Assembly: GCA_024958655.1 (NCBI GenBank)
Contig: JANWUR010000006.1
Coordinates: forward strand, 116,159 to 180,158
Direction of reading: 5' to 3'
DNA: 64,000 nucleotides
Source of the DNA: Cyanobium sp. FGCU6
GTDB taxonomy: Bacteria > Cyanobacteriota > Cyanobacteriia > PCC-6307 > Cyanobiaceae
In this document: positions 32,866-42,079 of the stretch, one piece after another
How positions within the stretch are numbered: the first letter of the stretch is position 1
Layout of the letters: every line of letters begins with the position of its first letter
Translations under genes and position numbers: made by a program
The notes under the pieces: generated by a model
What the model was told of the DNA's origin: nothing
Seen by the model: the letters and a program-made list of their open reading frames with translations, nothing else
The model's database searches: none

Positions 32866-33951
32866 TCAGCGCGGCGCCAGGAAGCGGATCGCGGGCGCCG
32901 GCTGCAGCTGGCCGGTCACGTCGCCCTGAATGGCGTCGTTGCCCTCGAGCTTCACGGCGCGGATGCCGCTGCCAGGGTTGAAGTCGATGCGGCGCAGGTT
33001 CACCCACACCATCCGCGGCGAGAGGGCCGAGTCGAAGTAGTACACGCCGTTGCGGTGATCGATCAGCGAACGCCACCAGGTGGGCGAGATGTTGGGGTGT
33101 TCGGGATCGGGCTGTCCCCACGGCACCGACACGTTGCGCATCACGCTCATCACCCCGGCCAGCGCCTGCAGGGGATCGCTGGTGGCGGGCAGCTGCTGCA
33201 GGTAGTAGGAGGCGCGCACGAAGCGATCGGGCGACTGGATCGAGCCCGGCAGCTCGACGTTGCGGTCCTTGGTGCTCCAGAAGGCGTTGAGCTTGAGCTG
33301 CTCGCTGTACACCGGGCTGTTGGTCATCACCCTGTACTGACGGCCGTGGTGGATCACCGGCTTGCCGTCGAGGTACTCGATCACGGCGGAATCGCCGCTG
33401 GCGTCGGACACGGCCATGTGCACGGTGGCCTGGGCCTTGCCGCCCGGGCCGAAGGGGATCGGCACGATCTGGACGCGATCGGCCCGAACGTCCTTCACCA
33501 GCTCGGCCACGGTGGCGTGACGGCTGAGCAGGTAGAGGGTCCAGGCGGCGAAGGAGAGCCGGGGGCGGCCGGGAGCGTTGCGGGAAAGGCCGAAGTCGTT
33601 CTCGGCGAGATAGAGCAGATTGGCCCCGAGCCCCTTCTCGTTGACGCCGTCGAACACGCCGTTGATCGGGCCGCCGGGGTCGGTGCTGCCGCTCAGCACC
33701 ACGGCCCCGTGGAGGGTGGTCCACTGCAGGGACTTGGGTCCACCGGCACCATCAATCCGCTCACCGCGTGGGATCACGTGGAAGTGGGTGTTGAAGCCGT
33801 AGGGCCAGTCCATCGAACGGCCGGTGATCACCTGCTGGTCCGGGCCGCTCCAGAGGGCGCGGGAGCAGGCGAGGGCGGCGGGGGTACCGGCCGTCAGGGC
33901 GAGGCAGGCGGCCGTGGCGGCGAGCGCCGGGAAGCGGCGGGTTCGGGGCAT
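32866..33951 (-). CDS. Linear amide C-N hydrolase (choloylglycine hydrolase/CBAH family)
   Basis: CSRALWSGPDQQVITGRSMDWPYGFNTHFHVIPRG with Ntn Cys after signal peptide; GVNEKGLGANLLYLAEND. Confidence 0.9.
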   Translation of the reverse strand: MPRTRRFPALAATAACLALTAGTPAALACSRALWSGPDQQVITGRSMDWPYGFNTHFHVIPRGERIDGAGGPKSLQWTTLHGAVVLSGSTDPGGPINGVFDGVNEKGLGANLLYLAENDFGLSRNAPGRPRLSFAAWTLYLLSRHATVAELVKDVRADRVQIVPIPFGPGGKAQATVHMAVSDASGDSAVIEYLDGKPVIHHGRQYRVMTNSPVYSEQLKLNAFWSTKDRNVELPGSIQSPDRFVRASYYLQQLPATSDPLQALAGVMSVMRNVSVPWGQPDPEHPNISPTWWRSLIDHRNGVYYFDSALSPRMVWVNLRRIDFNPGSGIRAVKLEGNDAIQGDVTGQLQPAPAIRFLAPR

Positions 33952-34034
33952 GGTGGGCAGGGGGGCTGCCTGCATTGTGTGCAGGGATACCTGCAGAGGC
34001 AGCCGCCGGCCCTCCCCCGCAGCAGCCTGAGCCG

Positions 34035-34421
34035 ATGCGTCTCCTCAGCTGGCACGACTTCGACCGAGCGGTGGACACCATCACCGAACGCCTGAACGGC
34101 CGCCCCTTCAGCGGCGTGCATGGCCTGTCGCGCGGCGGGCTGGTGCTGGCGGTGAGCCTGAGCCACCGGTTGGAGCTGCCCCTGCTGCCGGCGCCGCAGC
34201 CCGGCTGCCTGGTGGTCGACGACGTCTACGAGACCGGCCGCACCCTGGCGCCGTTCCGGCAGCTGGAGGGGGCGGAGCTGCTGGTGTGGATCAGCAAGGT
34301 GGAACCGCTGTGGTGGCAGGCGCTGGAGGTGTGCGTGGATCCGGAGTGGATCGTCTTCCCCTGGGAGGACACCGCCCGCGCGGCCGAGGAGGAGCGGCTC
34401 TACCGCGTGTCGCGGCGCTGA
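34035..34421 (+). CDS. Phosphoribosyltransferase family protein
   Basis: FSGVHGLSRGGLVLAVSLSHRL, PRPP-loop-like LVVDDVYETGRTLAPF, WIVFPWE. Confidence 0.82.
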   Translation: MRLLSWHDFDRAVDTITERLNGRPFSGVHGLSRGGLVLAVSLSHRLELPLLPAPQPGCLVVDDVYETGRTLAPFRQLEGAELLVWISKVEPLWWQALEVCVDPEWIVFPWEDTARAAEEERLYRVSRR

Positions 34422-34478
34422 TGCCCGCTGATCCCCAGGTGTGCGGGCGGAGGCGCGCAGGCAGCCGGGGACCGGCGT

Positions 34479-34898
34479 TCAGTCGACGAACCGCCGGTAG
34501 AGCCAGCGCACAAAGCCACCCACGACCGGCACGGGCGCGAAGGTGGGGCCCACGAAATCGAAGTAGTCGCGGTGGTCGACGATCCTGCCGTCGGCGTTGA
34601 AGCGCAGACGGGTGGTGCCGGGATAGATGAACTCGATCCCCTTGATCTTCAGCCCCATCTCCCACTCCACGAAGGCGGTGTCGCCGTCGATGGCGATCGC
34701 GCCGGGAGTGAGATACGTGTCATCGCAACGCTGAATCAGTCCCTCCTGTGCCGCCAGGTAGGCGGCGATGCCCTGCCGTTCCTGGGTGGGGTCCTGGAAG
34801 TGGACGTCATCGGCGTAGAGGGCGCGCCACTGGGACTCGGTGGGGGCCGGAGCGCCGTAGGGCTTGGTGAACAGGGCGCGCAGGCTGGCGGTGTCCAT
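34479..34898 (-). CDS. SnoaL-like/NTF2-fold protein
   Basis: WRALYADDVHFQDPTQERQGIAAYLA, AFVEWEMGLKIKG, GRIVDHRDYFDFV. Confidence 0.8.
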   Translation of the reverse strand: MDTASLRALFTKPYGAPAPTESQWRALYADDVHFQDPTQERQGIAAYLAAQEGLIQRCDDTYLTPGAIAIDGDTAFVEWEMGLKIKGIEFIYPGTTRLRFNADGRIVDHRDYFDFVGPTFAPVPVVGGFVRWLYRRFVD

Positions 34899-34939
34899 GG
34901 GCTGGTCGCAGCGGGCGACCGGGAGCGGGGCTGTTCAAG

Positions 34940-36526
34940 CTAGGGAGCGGCCGCCTTCGGCAGGGCCTCACGCCGCCACTGGCGGATCACCTGCTCGGGG
35001 CTGCGGTGCTCCAGATCCACCGCCGCGTTGAGCCGCTGCATCGTGGGGGCCGACAGGCGTCCGGCCAGGTTCTCGATCACCGCCACCAGCTCCGGGTGGC
35101 GCCGCAGGCTGGCGGCGTTGAACACCGGCACCGCGTCGTAGGGGGGGAAGTAGTGGCGGTCGTCCTCGAGGATCTGCAGGTTGAGGGCCGGGATCAGGCC
35201 GTTGGTGCTGTCGCCGGCGATCAGATCCACCCGCCCCTCGGCCAGGGCCCGGTAGGTGAGGCCCAGATCCATGGCGCTGGGGGGCGAGGCCAGCTCGAAG
35301 CCGTAGCGGCGGGCCAGGCCCGGCCAGCCATCGGGTCGGTTGAGGAATTCGTAGCCGAAGGCGGCGTGCCACCGGCGTGCGGCCGGCACGGCCTGGCTGA
35401 GGGTGCGCAGGCCCAGACGCTCGCCATCGGCGCGGCGGATCAGCATCGCGAAGCTGTTCTCGAAGCCCAGCGACGGAAACATCCGCAGCCCGAAGCGCTC
35501 CGCCATCAGCTGGCGGCTGCGTTGCCACAGCGCCCGGCGGTCGGCGGGGCGCCGGCTCTCCGGCTGCTTGAGGATCGCCGACCAGGCGGTGCCGCTGTAC
35601 TCGACATAGCCATCGATGCGGCCGCGGCGCACGGCCTCATGCAGCAGGAAGGTGCTGCCGAGGCTGAACTCGCGCTTCACCTTCAGGGGTGTTCCGGTCT
35701 CGATCTCCTGGGCCAGCAGTTCGCCGAGCAGCTGCTGCTCGCTGAAGCCCTTGGCGCCGATCACCACCGTGTCGGCCGGCTGCAGCGCCGGGCCGTGCAG
35801 CGCGAGCGCCAGTAGCAGGGCGCCGGCAAAGCCGATGGCTACCGCCCATCGCCACCGAGGACGCCGCTGGCGCTGCCGGTGCTGCAGGTGCTGCAGGTGC
35901 TGCAGGTGCTGCAGGTGCTGCAGGCGATTCTCCAGGGCGCCGAGGCCGGCATCGGCGGCCAGGGCGATCGCCGCCGACGGCAGGGCGCCCGCCAGCAGCA
36001 GCGTGTTGTTCACCGAAGCGATGCCGCGGAAGATGAACACCCCCAGGCCACCGGCGCCGATCGCCGCGGCGATCGTGGCCGTGCCCACCGAGATCACGGT
36101 GGCCACGCGCAGGCCGGCCATCAGGCTGGGCAGGGCCAGGGGCAGCTGCACCCGCAGCAGCACCTGCGCCGCGCTGAGGCCCAGGGCCCGGCCGGCCTCC
36201 AGCAGGCCAGCGGGCACCTGCTGCAGGCCGGTGATCAGGCCGCGCAGCAGCGGCAGCAGGGCATAGAGGATCAGCGCCACCAGCGCTGGCGTGGGGCCGA
36301 TCCCGCCGAGCAGCGGCACGGTGAGCAGCAGACCGAAGAGCGCCAGGCTGGGAATGGTCTGCACCGTGTTGGCACCGGCCAGCAACAGCCGCTGCAGGCG
36401 GGGCCGGCCCTGCACGGCCAGCCCCAGCGGCAGGGCGATCAGCAGGGCCAGGGCCACGCTCACCAGCACCAGCAGCAGATGTTCGCCGCTGCGCTGCAGG
36501 ATCTCCCGGGCCAGGGCTGGGGTCAT
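34940..36526 (-). CDS. OpuB/OsmY-type glycine betaine/choline ABC transporter permease fused to substrate-binding domain
   Basis: Permease (VQTIPSLALFGLLLTVPLLGGIGPTPALVALILYALLPLLRG) then SBP (VVIGAKGFSEQQLLGELLAQEIE...VEYSGTAW...GDSTNGLIPALNLQILEDDRHYFPPYDAVPV). Confidence 0.92.
   Translation of the reverse strand: MTPALAREILQRSGEHLLLVLVSVALALLIALPLGLAVQGRPRLQRLLLAGANTVQTIPSLALFGLLLTVPLLGGIGPTPALVALILYALLPLLRGLITGLQQVPAGLLEAGRALGLSAAQVLLRVQLPLALPSLMAGLRVATVISVGTATIAAAIGAGGLGVFIFRGIASVNNTLLLAGALPSAAIALAADAGLGALENRLQHLQHLQHLQHLQHRQRQRRPRWRWAVAIGFAGALLLALALHGPALQPADTVVIGAKGFSEQQLLGELLAQEIETGTPLKVKREFSLGSTFLLHEAVRRGRIDGYVEYSGTAWSAILKQPESRRPADRRALWQRSRQLMAERFGLRMFPSLGFENSFAMLIRRADGERLGLRTLSQAVPAARRWHAAFGYEFLNRPDGWPGLARRYGFELASPPSAMDLGLTYRALAEGRVDLIAGDSTNGLIPALNLQILEDDRHYFPPYDAVPVFNAASLRRHPELVAVIENLAGRLSAPTMQRLNAAVDLEHRSPEQVIRQWRREALPKAAAP
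35872..35925. repeat. 9-bp tandem repeat (gctgcaggt)n within the permease-SBP linker
   Basis: About five exact or near-exact copies plus one degenerate copy; encodes (LQH)n on the minus strand. Confidence 0.9.
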
Positions 36527-36795
36527 CAGCCGAGCATGGCCCCTCGGGAACCCATGCGCCGGAAGCCGATCACGGTGGTGACGGTGGTGGCGAGAAGATG
36601 GCGGCTGGCCTGCTCCACCACCACGGCCGAGGCGAAGGCGGCGACCAGGCGAAGGTGGCGACCAGGCCAAGAAGGATCAACACCGTGACCTTGCCGGCCG
36701 CGAAGCCTCCCCGCCGATTCGGGCGGCCCGGCAGGCGGAGGCCGGTGCTGGCCCACTTTTCGGCGCGGACGCAGGAAGGCGGCCGCCAATCCGGA

Positions 36796-37125
36796 TCAGA
36801 TCGCTCTCGATGCCGCCCCCGTCCCGCAAGATCTGCTGACCAGGCTGCTGCAGGAATGCGGTGCGCTAAGTGAGCGGGCACTGCTGGCGTGCTCCACATC
36901 CCTGGCCTTGATTGGGGATTGCACAGCAGTGTTCCAGGAATGTTTGCCCCACTCCTGCAGGACATAGGGATAGCCCTCCGTGATCACCAGGATCCTGTTC
37001 AGCGCTTCGTCGTCGATCGCTTCCCCTTCCTGATCGATGGAGTCCTGCAGTGCCGAACGGATTACGAGTGGGATCCACTTGGCGTTGATGATGGGGATGA
37101 TGATGTTGGTGTCGAGAAGGATCAC
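36796..37125 (-). pseudogene. Chimeric scar: PIN-domain toxin N-terminus joined to AAA-type ATPase C-terminal remnant
   Basis: VILLDTNIIIPIINAK (PIN start) runs into IPLVIRSALQDSIDQEGEAIDDEALNRILVITEGYPYVLQEWGKHSWNTAVQSPIKARDVEHA (AAA ATP-binding protein tail). Confidence 0.5.
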
Positions 37126-37181
37126 GGTGCCAGCTCCAGCCGCTGCTGCTGCTGCTCCGGCTGCTCGATCAGACTGGCGCC

Positions 37182-37442
37182 TCAGAAAATCCCCAGCGTC
37201 TTCTTCTTGCAATAGCCCGCCCCGATGTTCATCCATCCCGACGGACAGGCCTTGCCGTAGGTGGGCATCACCTCGTAGTCGATGGGCGAATTGCAGTGCT
37301 GCTTCAGGTCGTTCACATAGCCCAGCGGGCACTCGTCGTAGCCCGGCAGTTTGGGGATTCGCCTTTGCGCCATCACCGGGCCGGTGGGCAGCAGCGGCAG
37401 GGTCAGAAGCAGGGCGGCCAGAGCGAGGGAAGGCTTCTGCAA
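37182..37442 (-). CDS. Small secreted Cys-containing protein, hypothetical
   Basis: TTG start, signal peptide LQKPSLALAALLLTLPLLPTGPVMAQ, mature part with C-x-n-C pairs (YDECPLGYVNDLKQHCN...KACPSGWMNIGAGYCKKK). Confidence 0.6.
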   Translation of the reverse strand: MQKPSLALAALLLTLPLLPTGPVMAQRRIPKLPGYDECPLGYVNDLKQHCNSPIDYEVMPTYGKACPSGWMNIGAGYCKKKTLGIF

Positions 37443-37554
37443 GGCGCGGTTGGGCAGGGAACCAAACCTAGGGGTGCGCCGCTCAGCCGGCAGCCATCCG
37501 ATCGAAGGGATCCGGCACCTCGCAGTGCCCCTGCCGCAGGCCGAGTCGTCGGCG

Positions 37555-37650
37555 CTACGTCGGCGGTGAGCAGACGTCATCCAGGGCGGTGACACGCACC
37601 ATCGGCCGACCGGCCGTGCAGATCACGAACGATTCCCCTTGATCGACCAT
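37555..37650 (-). pseudogene. Phd/YefM-like antitoxin remnant
   Basis: Minus strand MVDQGESFVICTAGRPMVRVTALDDVCSPPT*, like the (x)GEsFVIxkaGrPxvrvtaLD segment of Phd/VapB antitoxins; in-frame TAG just upstream. Confidence 0.45.
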
Positions 37651-37707
37651 GATCTAGAACCTTGCTTCAGCGCCACTCTTCAAGTGGCGCATCCTTGGGG
37701 GGAAATC

Positions 37708-38232
37708 ATGTCCGTGCTCGGCCGAGAAGCCATCCTGCGGGCGATCGAACAGGGCACCCTCACGATCACGCCCTTTGCACCGGAGCTGGTGGGGCCCGCG
37801 TCGGTGGATCTCACCCTGGCCAGCACCTTTCGGGTGTTCCGCAAGGTGCATCAGGTGATCGAGGTGCAGGAAGGCACCGATTACCGCGATCTCACCGACA
37901 AGATCGCCATTCCCGAGGGCCGGCACATGCTGATCATGCCGGGCGAGACCGTGCTGGGCATCACCCGGGAGCGGCTGCGCCTGGGCCCCGGTCTGTGCGG
38001 CTGGCTGGAGGGTCGCAGCCGGTTCGCCCGTCTCGGGCTGATGGTGCACATCAGCGCGCCGTTCATGGGGCCCGGCATCGACAGCCAGCAGGTGCTGGAG
38101 ATGAGCAACTTCGGCCCGGCGCCGCTGGCCGTCTATCCCGGGCTGCCGATCTGTCAGTTCGTGTTCCAGAAGCTGGAGGGCAGCGAGCGCTACCAGGGCC
38201 GCTACGCCGGCCAGAGCGTGGACACCTTCTAG
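37708..38232 (+). CDS. dcd: dCTP deaminase
   Basis: GPASVDLTLASTFRVF, GWLEGRSRFARLGLMVHISAPFMGPG, LEMSNFGPAPLAVYPGLPICQFVF. Confidence 0.92.
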   Translation: MSVLGREAILRAIEQGTLTITPFAPELVGPASVDLTLASTFRVFRKVHQVIEVQEGTDYRDLTDKIAIPEGRHMLIMPGETVLGITRERLRLGPGLCGWLEGRSRFARLGLMVHISAPFMGPGIDSQQVLEMSNFGPAPLAVYPGLPICQFVFQKLEGSERYQGRYAGQSVDTF

Positions 38233-38293
38233 GCGGTCGTGTCCGTGGACCAGGATGGGAGAGCCCTGGGCCAGGACACCCTGGATCACCGCC

Positions 38294-38509
38294 ATGTCGC
38301 TCGATCAGCTGAAGGCCTTTCTGGCGAGGATGCAGGACGATCCCTCCCTGCGGCAGAAGGTGATCGCTGCAGCCACGGCCGATGATGTGGCCCTGATCGG
38401 TGGCGCACTGGGCTACGAGTTCTCCGGCGACGAGCTGCTGCGCATGTCCGGTCAGAAGGTGGGCCGGGTCACCGTGACCAAGCAGGAAATCCCCGGGGAA
38501 TACAACTGA
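38294..38509 (+). CDS. Nif11 domain-containing protein
   Basis: MSLDQLKAFLARMQDDPSLRQKVIAAATADDVALIGGALGYEFSGDEL matches Nif11; no evident core-peptide after a GG/GA site. Confidence 0.85.
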   Translation: MSLDQLKAFLARMQDDPSLRQKVIAAATADDVALIGGALGYEFSGDELLRMSGQKVGRVTVTKQEIPGEYN

Positions 38510-40548
38510 TCTCCCCTCCGCTCGAGGAATGGTCCGCAGATCGATCCCTTCAGAAGGGTCTGTGCTGCGATGGGGGCATTCGCTTCGGCAGTGAGATCGC
38601 CGCCGATCGGGTCAGCGCCGAGCGACGCGAGTGGCTGATCACCAACGGGCTCGGCAGCTACGGCTGCGGCACCGTGGCCGGCACGGCCACCCGCAGCTAC
38701 CACGGCCTGCTGGTGGCGGCCCTGGGTGCCCCGGCCGATCCCTGCACCCGCACGCTGCTGGTGGCCGGCCTGGAAGAGGGGCCGCCACTGGGTCCCGGTG
38801 CGATCATCTCGTTCGCCCTTGAGGGCACCGTACCCACCTGGCGCTACGCCTTCGGCGACGCCCTGCTGGAGAAACGGCTGTGGATGCGGCCCGGAGCCCA
38901 CACCAGCACCGTGAACTACCACCTGCTGCAGGGCAGCCGGCCGCTGCGGCTCACGCTCACGGTGCTGGTGAACGCCCGCAGCCACCACGGCGGCCCCCTG
39001 GACCCTGGCGCCGGGAGTCATCCGCCGATCGGTGTAAGGGCCGTGCCCCACGGCGTTCAGCTCATCCCCGAGCTGGCCGGCGTGCCGCCCTTCCTGGTGC
39101 TCAGCGACCGTGGCGACACCGAACGGGCCGCCCCGGACGACTGGATCTGCGGCATCCCCCTCGCCGCCGAAGCGGAGCGGGGACTGGCCCGCACCACCGA
39201 CCATCGGCGCGCCTGCCGGATCACGGTGGAGCTGAGCACCGCTGCGCCCACCTTCACCCTGGTGGCCAGCACCGAGGCTGATCCGCCGCTCGACGGCGCG
39301 CGCAGCCTGCAGGAGCGCCGCAGCCACGACAGGGCCCTCCTGGTCCAGTGGCAGGCGGCCCAACCGCAGCTGGCGGCCGCCGCCCCCGCCTGGGTGCGCC
39401 AGCTGGTGCTGGCCGCCGATGCCTTCGTGGCGGCCCGCGGCGACGGCCACACCCTGCTGGCGGGCTACCCCTGGTTCGGCGACTGGGGCCGCGACACGAT
39501 GATCAGCCTCAGCGGCCTCACCCTGGCGACCGGCCGCCCCGCCATCGCGGCCCAGATCCTGCGCACCTATGCCCGCCACCTCAGCGGCGGCATGCTGCCC
39601 AACCGGTTCCCCGAAAGCGGCGCGCCGCTGGGGGATCATGACTACAACACCGTCGACGCCACCCTCTGGTTCATCGAGGCGCTGCGCCGCCATCACGAGG
39701 CCACCGGCGACACCGCGCTGATCCGCGAGCTGTTCCCCCACCTGCGGGAGATTGTGGAGGCCCACTGCCAGGGCACACGCCATGGCATCCGCCGTGATCC
39801 GGCCGATGGTCTGCTGCAGGCCGGCGCCGACGGGCTGCAGCTCACCTGGATGGACGCCAAGGTGAACAGCGAGGTGATCACTCCCCGCATCGGCAAGCCG
39901 GTGGAGGTGAACGCGCTCTGGTTCTGCGCCCTGGGCTCCATGGCGGCCTTCGCCCCGCTGTGCGGGGAATCCGGCGAGGCCTACGCGGCGCTGGCCGAGC
40001 AGGCGCGCCAGGGCTTCCAGCGCTTCTGGAACCCGCAGGCCGGCTGCTGCTTCGACCTTCTAGATGGGCCCGGCGGCGACCCCGACGCCTCGCTGCGACC
40101 CAACCAGCTGCTGGCGGTGGCGCTCACCGATCAACTGCTCAGCCCACGGCAGGCCCGGCAGGTGCTGGAGATCTGCGGGCAGCGGCTGCTCACCCCCATG
40201 GGGCTGCGCAGCCTCGATCCGGCCGATCCGCGCTACCGGGGCCGCTACGGCGGGGGGCCGGTGGAGCGCGATCGGGCCTACCACCAGGGCACGGTGTGGG
40301 CCTGGTGGCTGGGGCCCTGGGCCGTGGCCCATGCCCGTGTGCACGGCTCGCCGTTGCAGGCCCTGCATTGGCTGGAGGCGATCGGCGACCACCTGGCCGC
40401 CGCGGGGCTGGGCAGTGTCAGCGAGATCTTCGACGGCGATCCGCCCCACCACCCCCGCGGCTGCATCGCCCAGGCCTGGTCGGTGGCGGAGGTGCTGCGG
40501 GCCTGGACGGAGCTTTCAGTGCAGCTGGACGCCGCCGGTCCAGGCTGA
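38506..40548 (+). CDS. Amylo-alpha-1,6-glucosidase (glycogen debranching), start upstream of the ORF-track ATG/GTG
   Basis: In-frame conserved N-terminus LCCDGGIRFGSEIAADRVSAERREWLITNGLGSYGCGTVAGTATRSYHGLLVAAL lies upstream of 38674; catalytic region GYPWFGDWGRDTMISLSGL; CTG 38506 is the candidate start. Confidence 0.85.
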   Translation: MISPPLEEWSADRSLQKGLCCDGGIRFGSEIAADRVSAERREWLITNGLGSYGCGTVAGTATRSYHGLLVAALGAPADPCTRTLLVAGLEEGPPLGPGAIISFALEGTVPTWRYAFGDALLEKRLWMRPGAHTSTVNYHLLQGSRPLRLTLTVLVNARSHHGGPLDPGAGSHPPIGVRAVPHGVQLIPELAGVPPFLVLSDRGDTERAAPDDWICGIPLAAEAERGLARTTDHRRACRITVELSTAAPTFTLVASTEADPPLDGARSLQERRSHDRALLVQWQAAQPQLAAAAPAWVRQLVLAADAFVAARGDGHTLLAGYPWFGDWGRDTMISLSGLTLATGRPAIAAQILRTYARHLSGGMLPNRFPESGAPLGDHDYNTVDATLWFIEALRRHHEATGDTALIRELFPHLREIVEAHCQGTRHGIRRDPADGLLQAGADGLQLTWMDAKVNSEVITPRIGKPVEVNALWFCALGSMAAFAPLCGESGEAYAALAEQARQGFQRFWNPQAGCCFDLLDGPGGDPDASLRPNQLLAVALTDQLLSPRQARQVLEICGQRLLTPMGLRSLDPADPRYRGRYGGGPVERDRAYHQGTVWAWWLGPWAVAHARVHGSPLQALHWLEAIGDHLAAAGLGSVSEIFDGDPPHHPRGCIAQAWSVAEVLRAWTELSVQLDAAGPG

Positions 40549-40570
40549 GGGGTAATCCGGGGGAAACCCG

Positions 40571-42055
40571 ATGACCACCGCCGCCCTGCCCCCGATCGCC
40601 GGTCGTGAGCGGGAGATCCTCGCCCTGATGCGGCACGAGCCGCCGCAGGTGCTCCACCACGCCCGGCTGGATCCGGAGCGCATCCGCTCGGGCTTCGCCT
40701 GTGCCCTGCACATGCACCAGCCCACGATCCCTGGCGGTGCCGGGGGGGAACTCATCTCGCATCTGCAGTGGATGCTCGAGCATCCGGGCGAGGGCGACAA
40801 CCACAACGCCGAACCCTTCGCCCATTGCTATCGGCGGATGGCCACGCTCATCCCGGAGCTGATCGCCGAGGGCTGTAACCCGCGGATCATGCTCGATTAC
40901 TCCGGCAACCTGCTCTGGGGGTTCGAGCAGATGGGCCGCGCCGACATCCTCGAGGCGCTGCACCGGCTCGCCGACGATCCTGCCCTCCAGCCCCATGTGG
41001 AGTGGCTGGGCACCTTCTGGAGCCATGCCGTGGCTCCCTCCACCCCGATCCCCGATCTGAAGCTGCAGATCCTGGCCTGGCAGCAGCATTTCGCTGCCCT
41101 CTTCGGCGATGAGGCCCTGCGGCGGGTGACGGGCTTCTCGCCGCCGGAGATGGCCCTGCCCAACCATCCCGACACGCTTCATGCGTTCGTGAAAGCCCTG
41201 CGGGAGTGCGGCTTCCGCTGGCTGCTGGTGCAGGAACACAGCGTGGAGAACAGCGATGGCAGCGGCCTGCGCCACGAGCAGAAGCACCTCCCCAACCTGC
41301 TGGTGGCGCGCAGCTCCAGCGGCGAGGTGGCCACGATCACCGCGCTGATCAAGACCCAGGGCTCCGACACCAAGCTGGTGGGCCAGATGCAGCCCTGCTA
41401 CGAGGCGATGGGGCTGGGCCGGCTGCCGCTGGGTGCCGCCTCGATTCCCCCGCTCGTGTCGCAGATCGCCGACGGCGAGAACGGCGGCGTGATGATGAAC
41501 GAGTTCCCCGAGGCCTTCCGCCAGGCCCACCGCCGCCTCGCCGGCGAGGGCGCCGCCGAGGGCGACGGCAGCACCGTGGCCCTCAACGGAACCGAATACC
41601 TCGACCTGCTGGCGGCCGTTGGCGTGACGCCGGACGACTTCCCGCAGATCCAGGCCATGGGCCAGCACCGCCTGTGGCAGCAGGTCGGCGCCGCCCCCAC
41701 CCCCCAGGCGGTGGACGCAGCGATCACCGAGCTCCAGGCCAGCGATCCGGGTTTCTCGATGGCGGGGGCCTCCTGGACCAACGACCTCAGCTGGGTGGAG
41801 GGCTACGCCGATGTGCTCGAGCCGATGAACGCGCTCAGCGCCGCCTTCCACCGGCACTTCGATCCCCTGGTCGCCGCCGATCCCGCCGTGACCCGCAGCG
41901 AGCCCTACCGGCGGGCGCTGCTGCACCTGCTGCTGCTGGAAACCAGCTGCTTCCGCTACTGGGGCCAGGGCACCTGGACCGACTACGCCCGCGAGATCCA
42001 CCGGCGCGGGGCGACGGAGCTGGAGGCGCTGCAGCCGATCCCGGCAGCCCGATGA
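40571..42055 (+). CDS. Glycoside hydrolase family 57 protein
   Basis: CALHMHQPTIPGGAGGELISHLQWML, MLDYSGNLLWGFEQM, HVEWLGTFWSHAVAPS, GFSPPEMALPNHPDTL. Confidence 0.9.
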   Translation: MTTAALPPIAGREREILALMRHEPPQVLHHARLDPERIRSGFACALHMHQPTIPGGAGGELISHLQWMLEHPGEGDNHNAEPFAHCYRRMATLIPELIAEGCNPRIMLDYSGNLLWGFEQMGRADILEALHRLADDPALQPHVEWLGTFWSHAVAPSTPIPDLKLQILAWQQHFAALFGDEALRRVTGFSPPEMALPNHPDTLHAFVKALRECGFRWLLVQEHSVENSDGSGLRHEQKHLPNLLVARSSSGEVATITALIKTQGSDTKLVGQMQPCYEAMGLGRLPLGAASIPPLVSQIADGENGGVMMNEFPEAFRQAHRRLAGEGAAEGDGSTVALNGTEYLDLLAAVGVTPDDFPQIQAMGQHRLWQQVGAAPTPQAVDAAITELQASDPGFSMAGASWTNDLSWVEGYADVLEPMNALSAAFHRHFDPLVAADPAVTRSEPYRRALLHLLLLETSCFRYWGQGTWTDYAREIHRRGATELEALQPIPAAR

Positions 42056-42079
42056 CGTCCCCGTTCCGGGGCATCGGCT

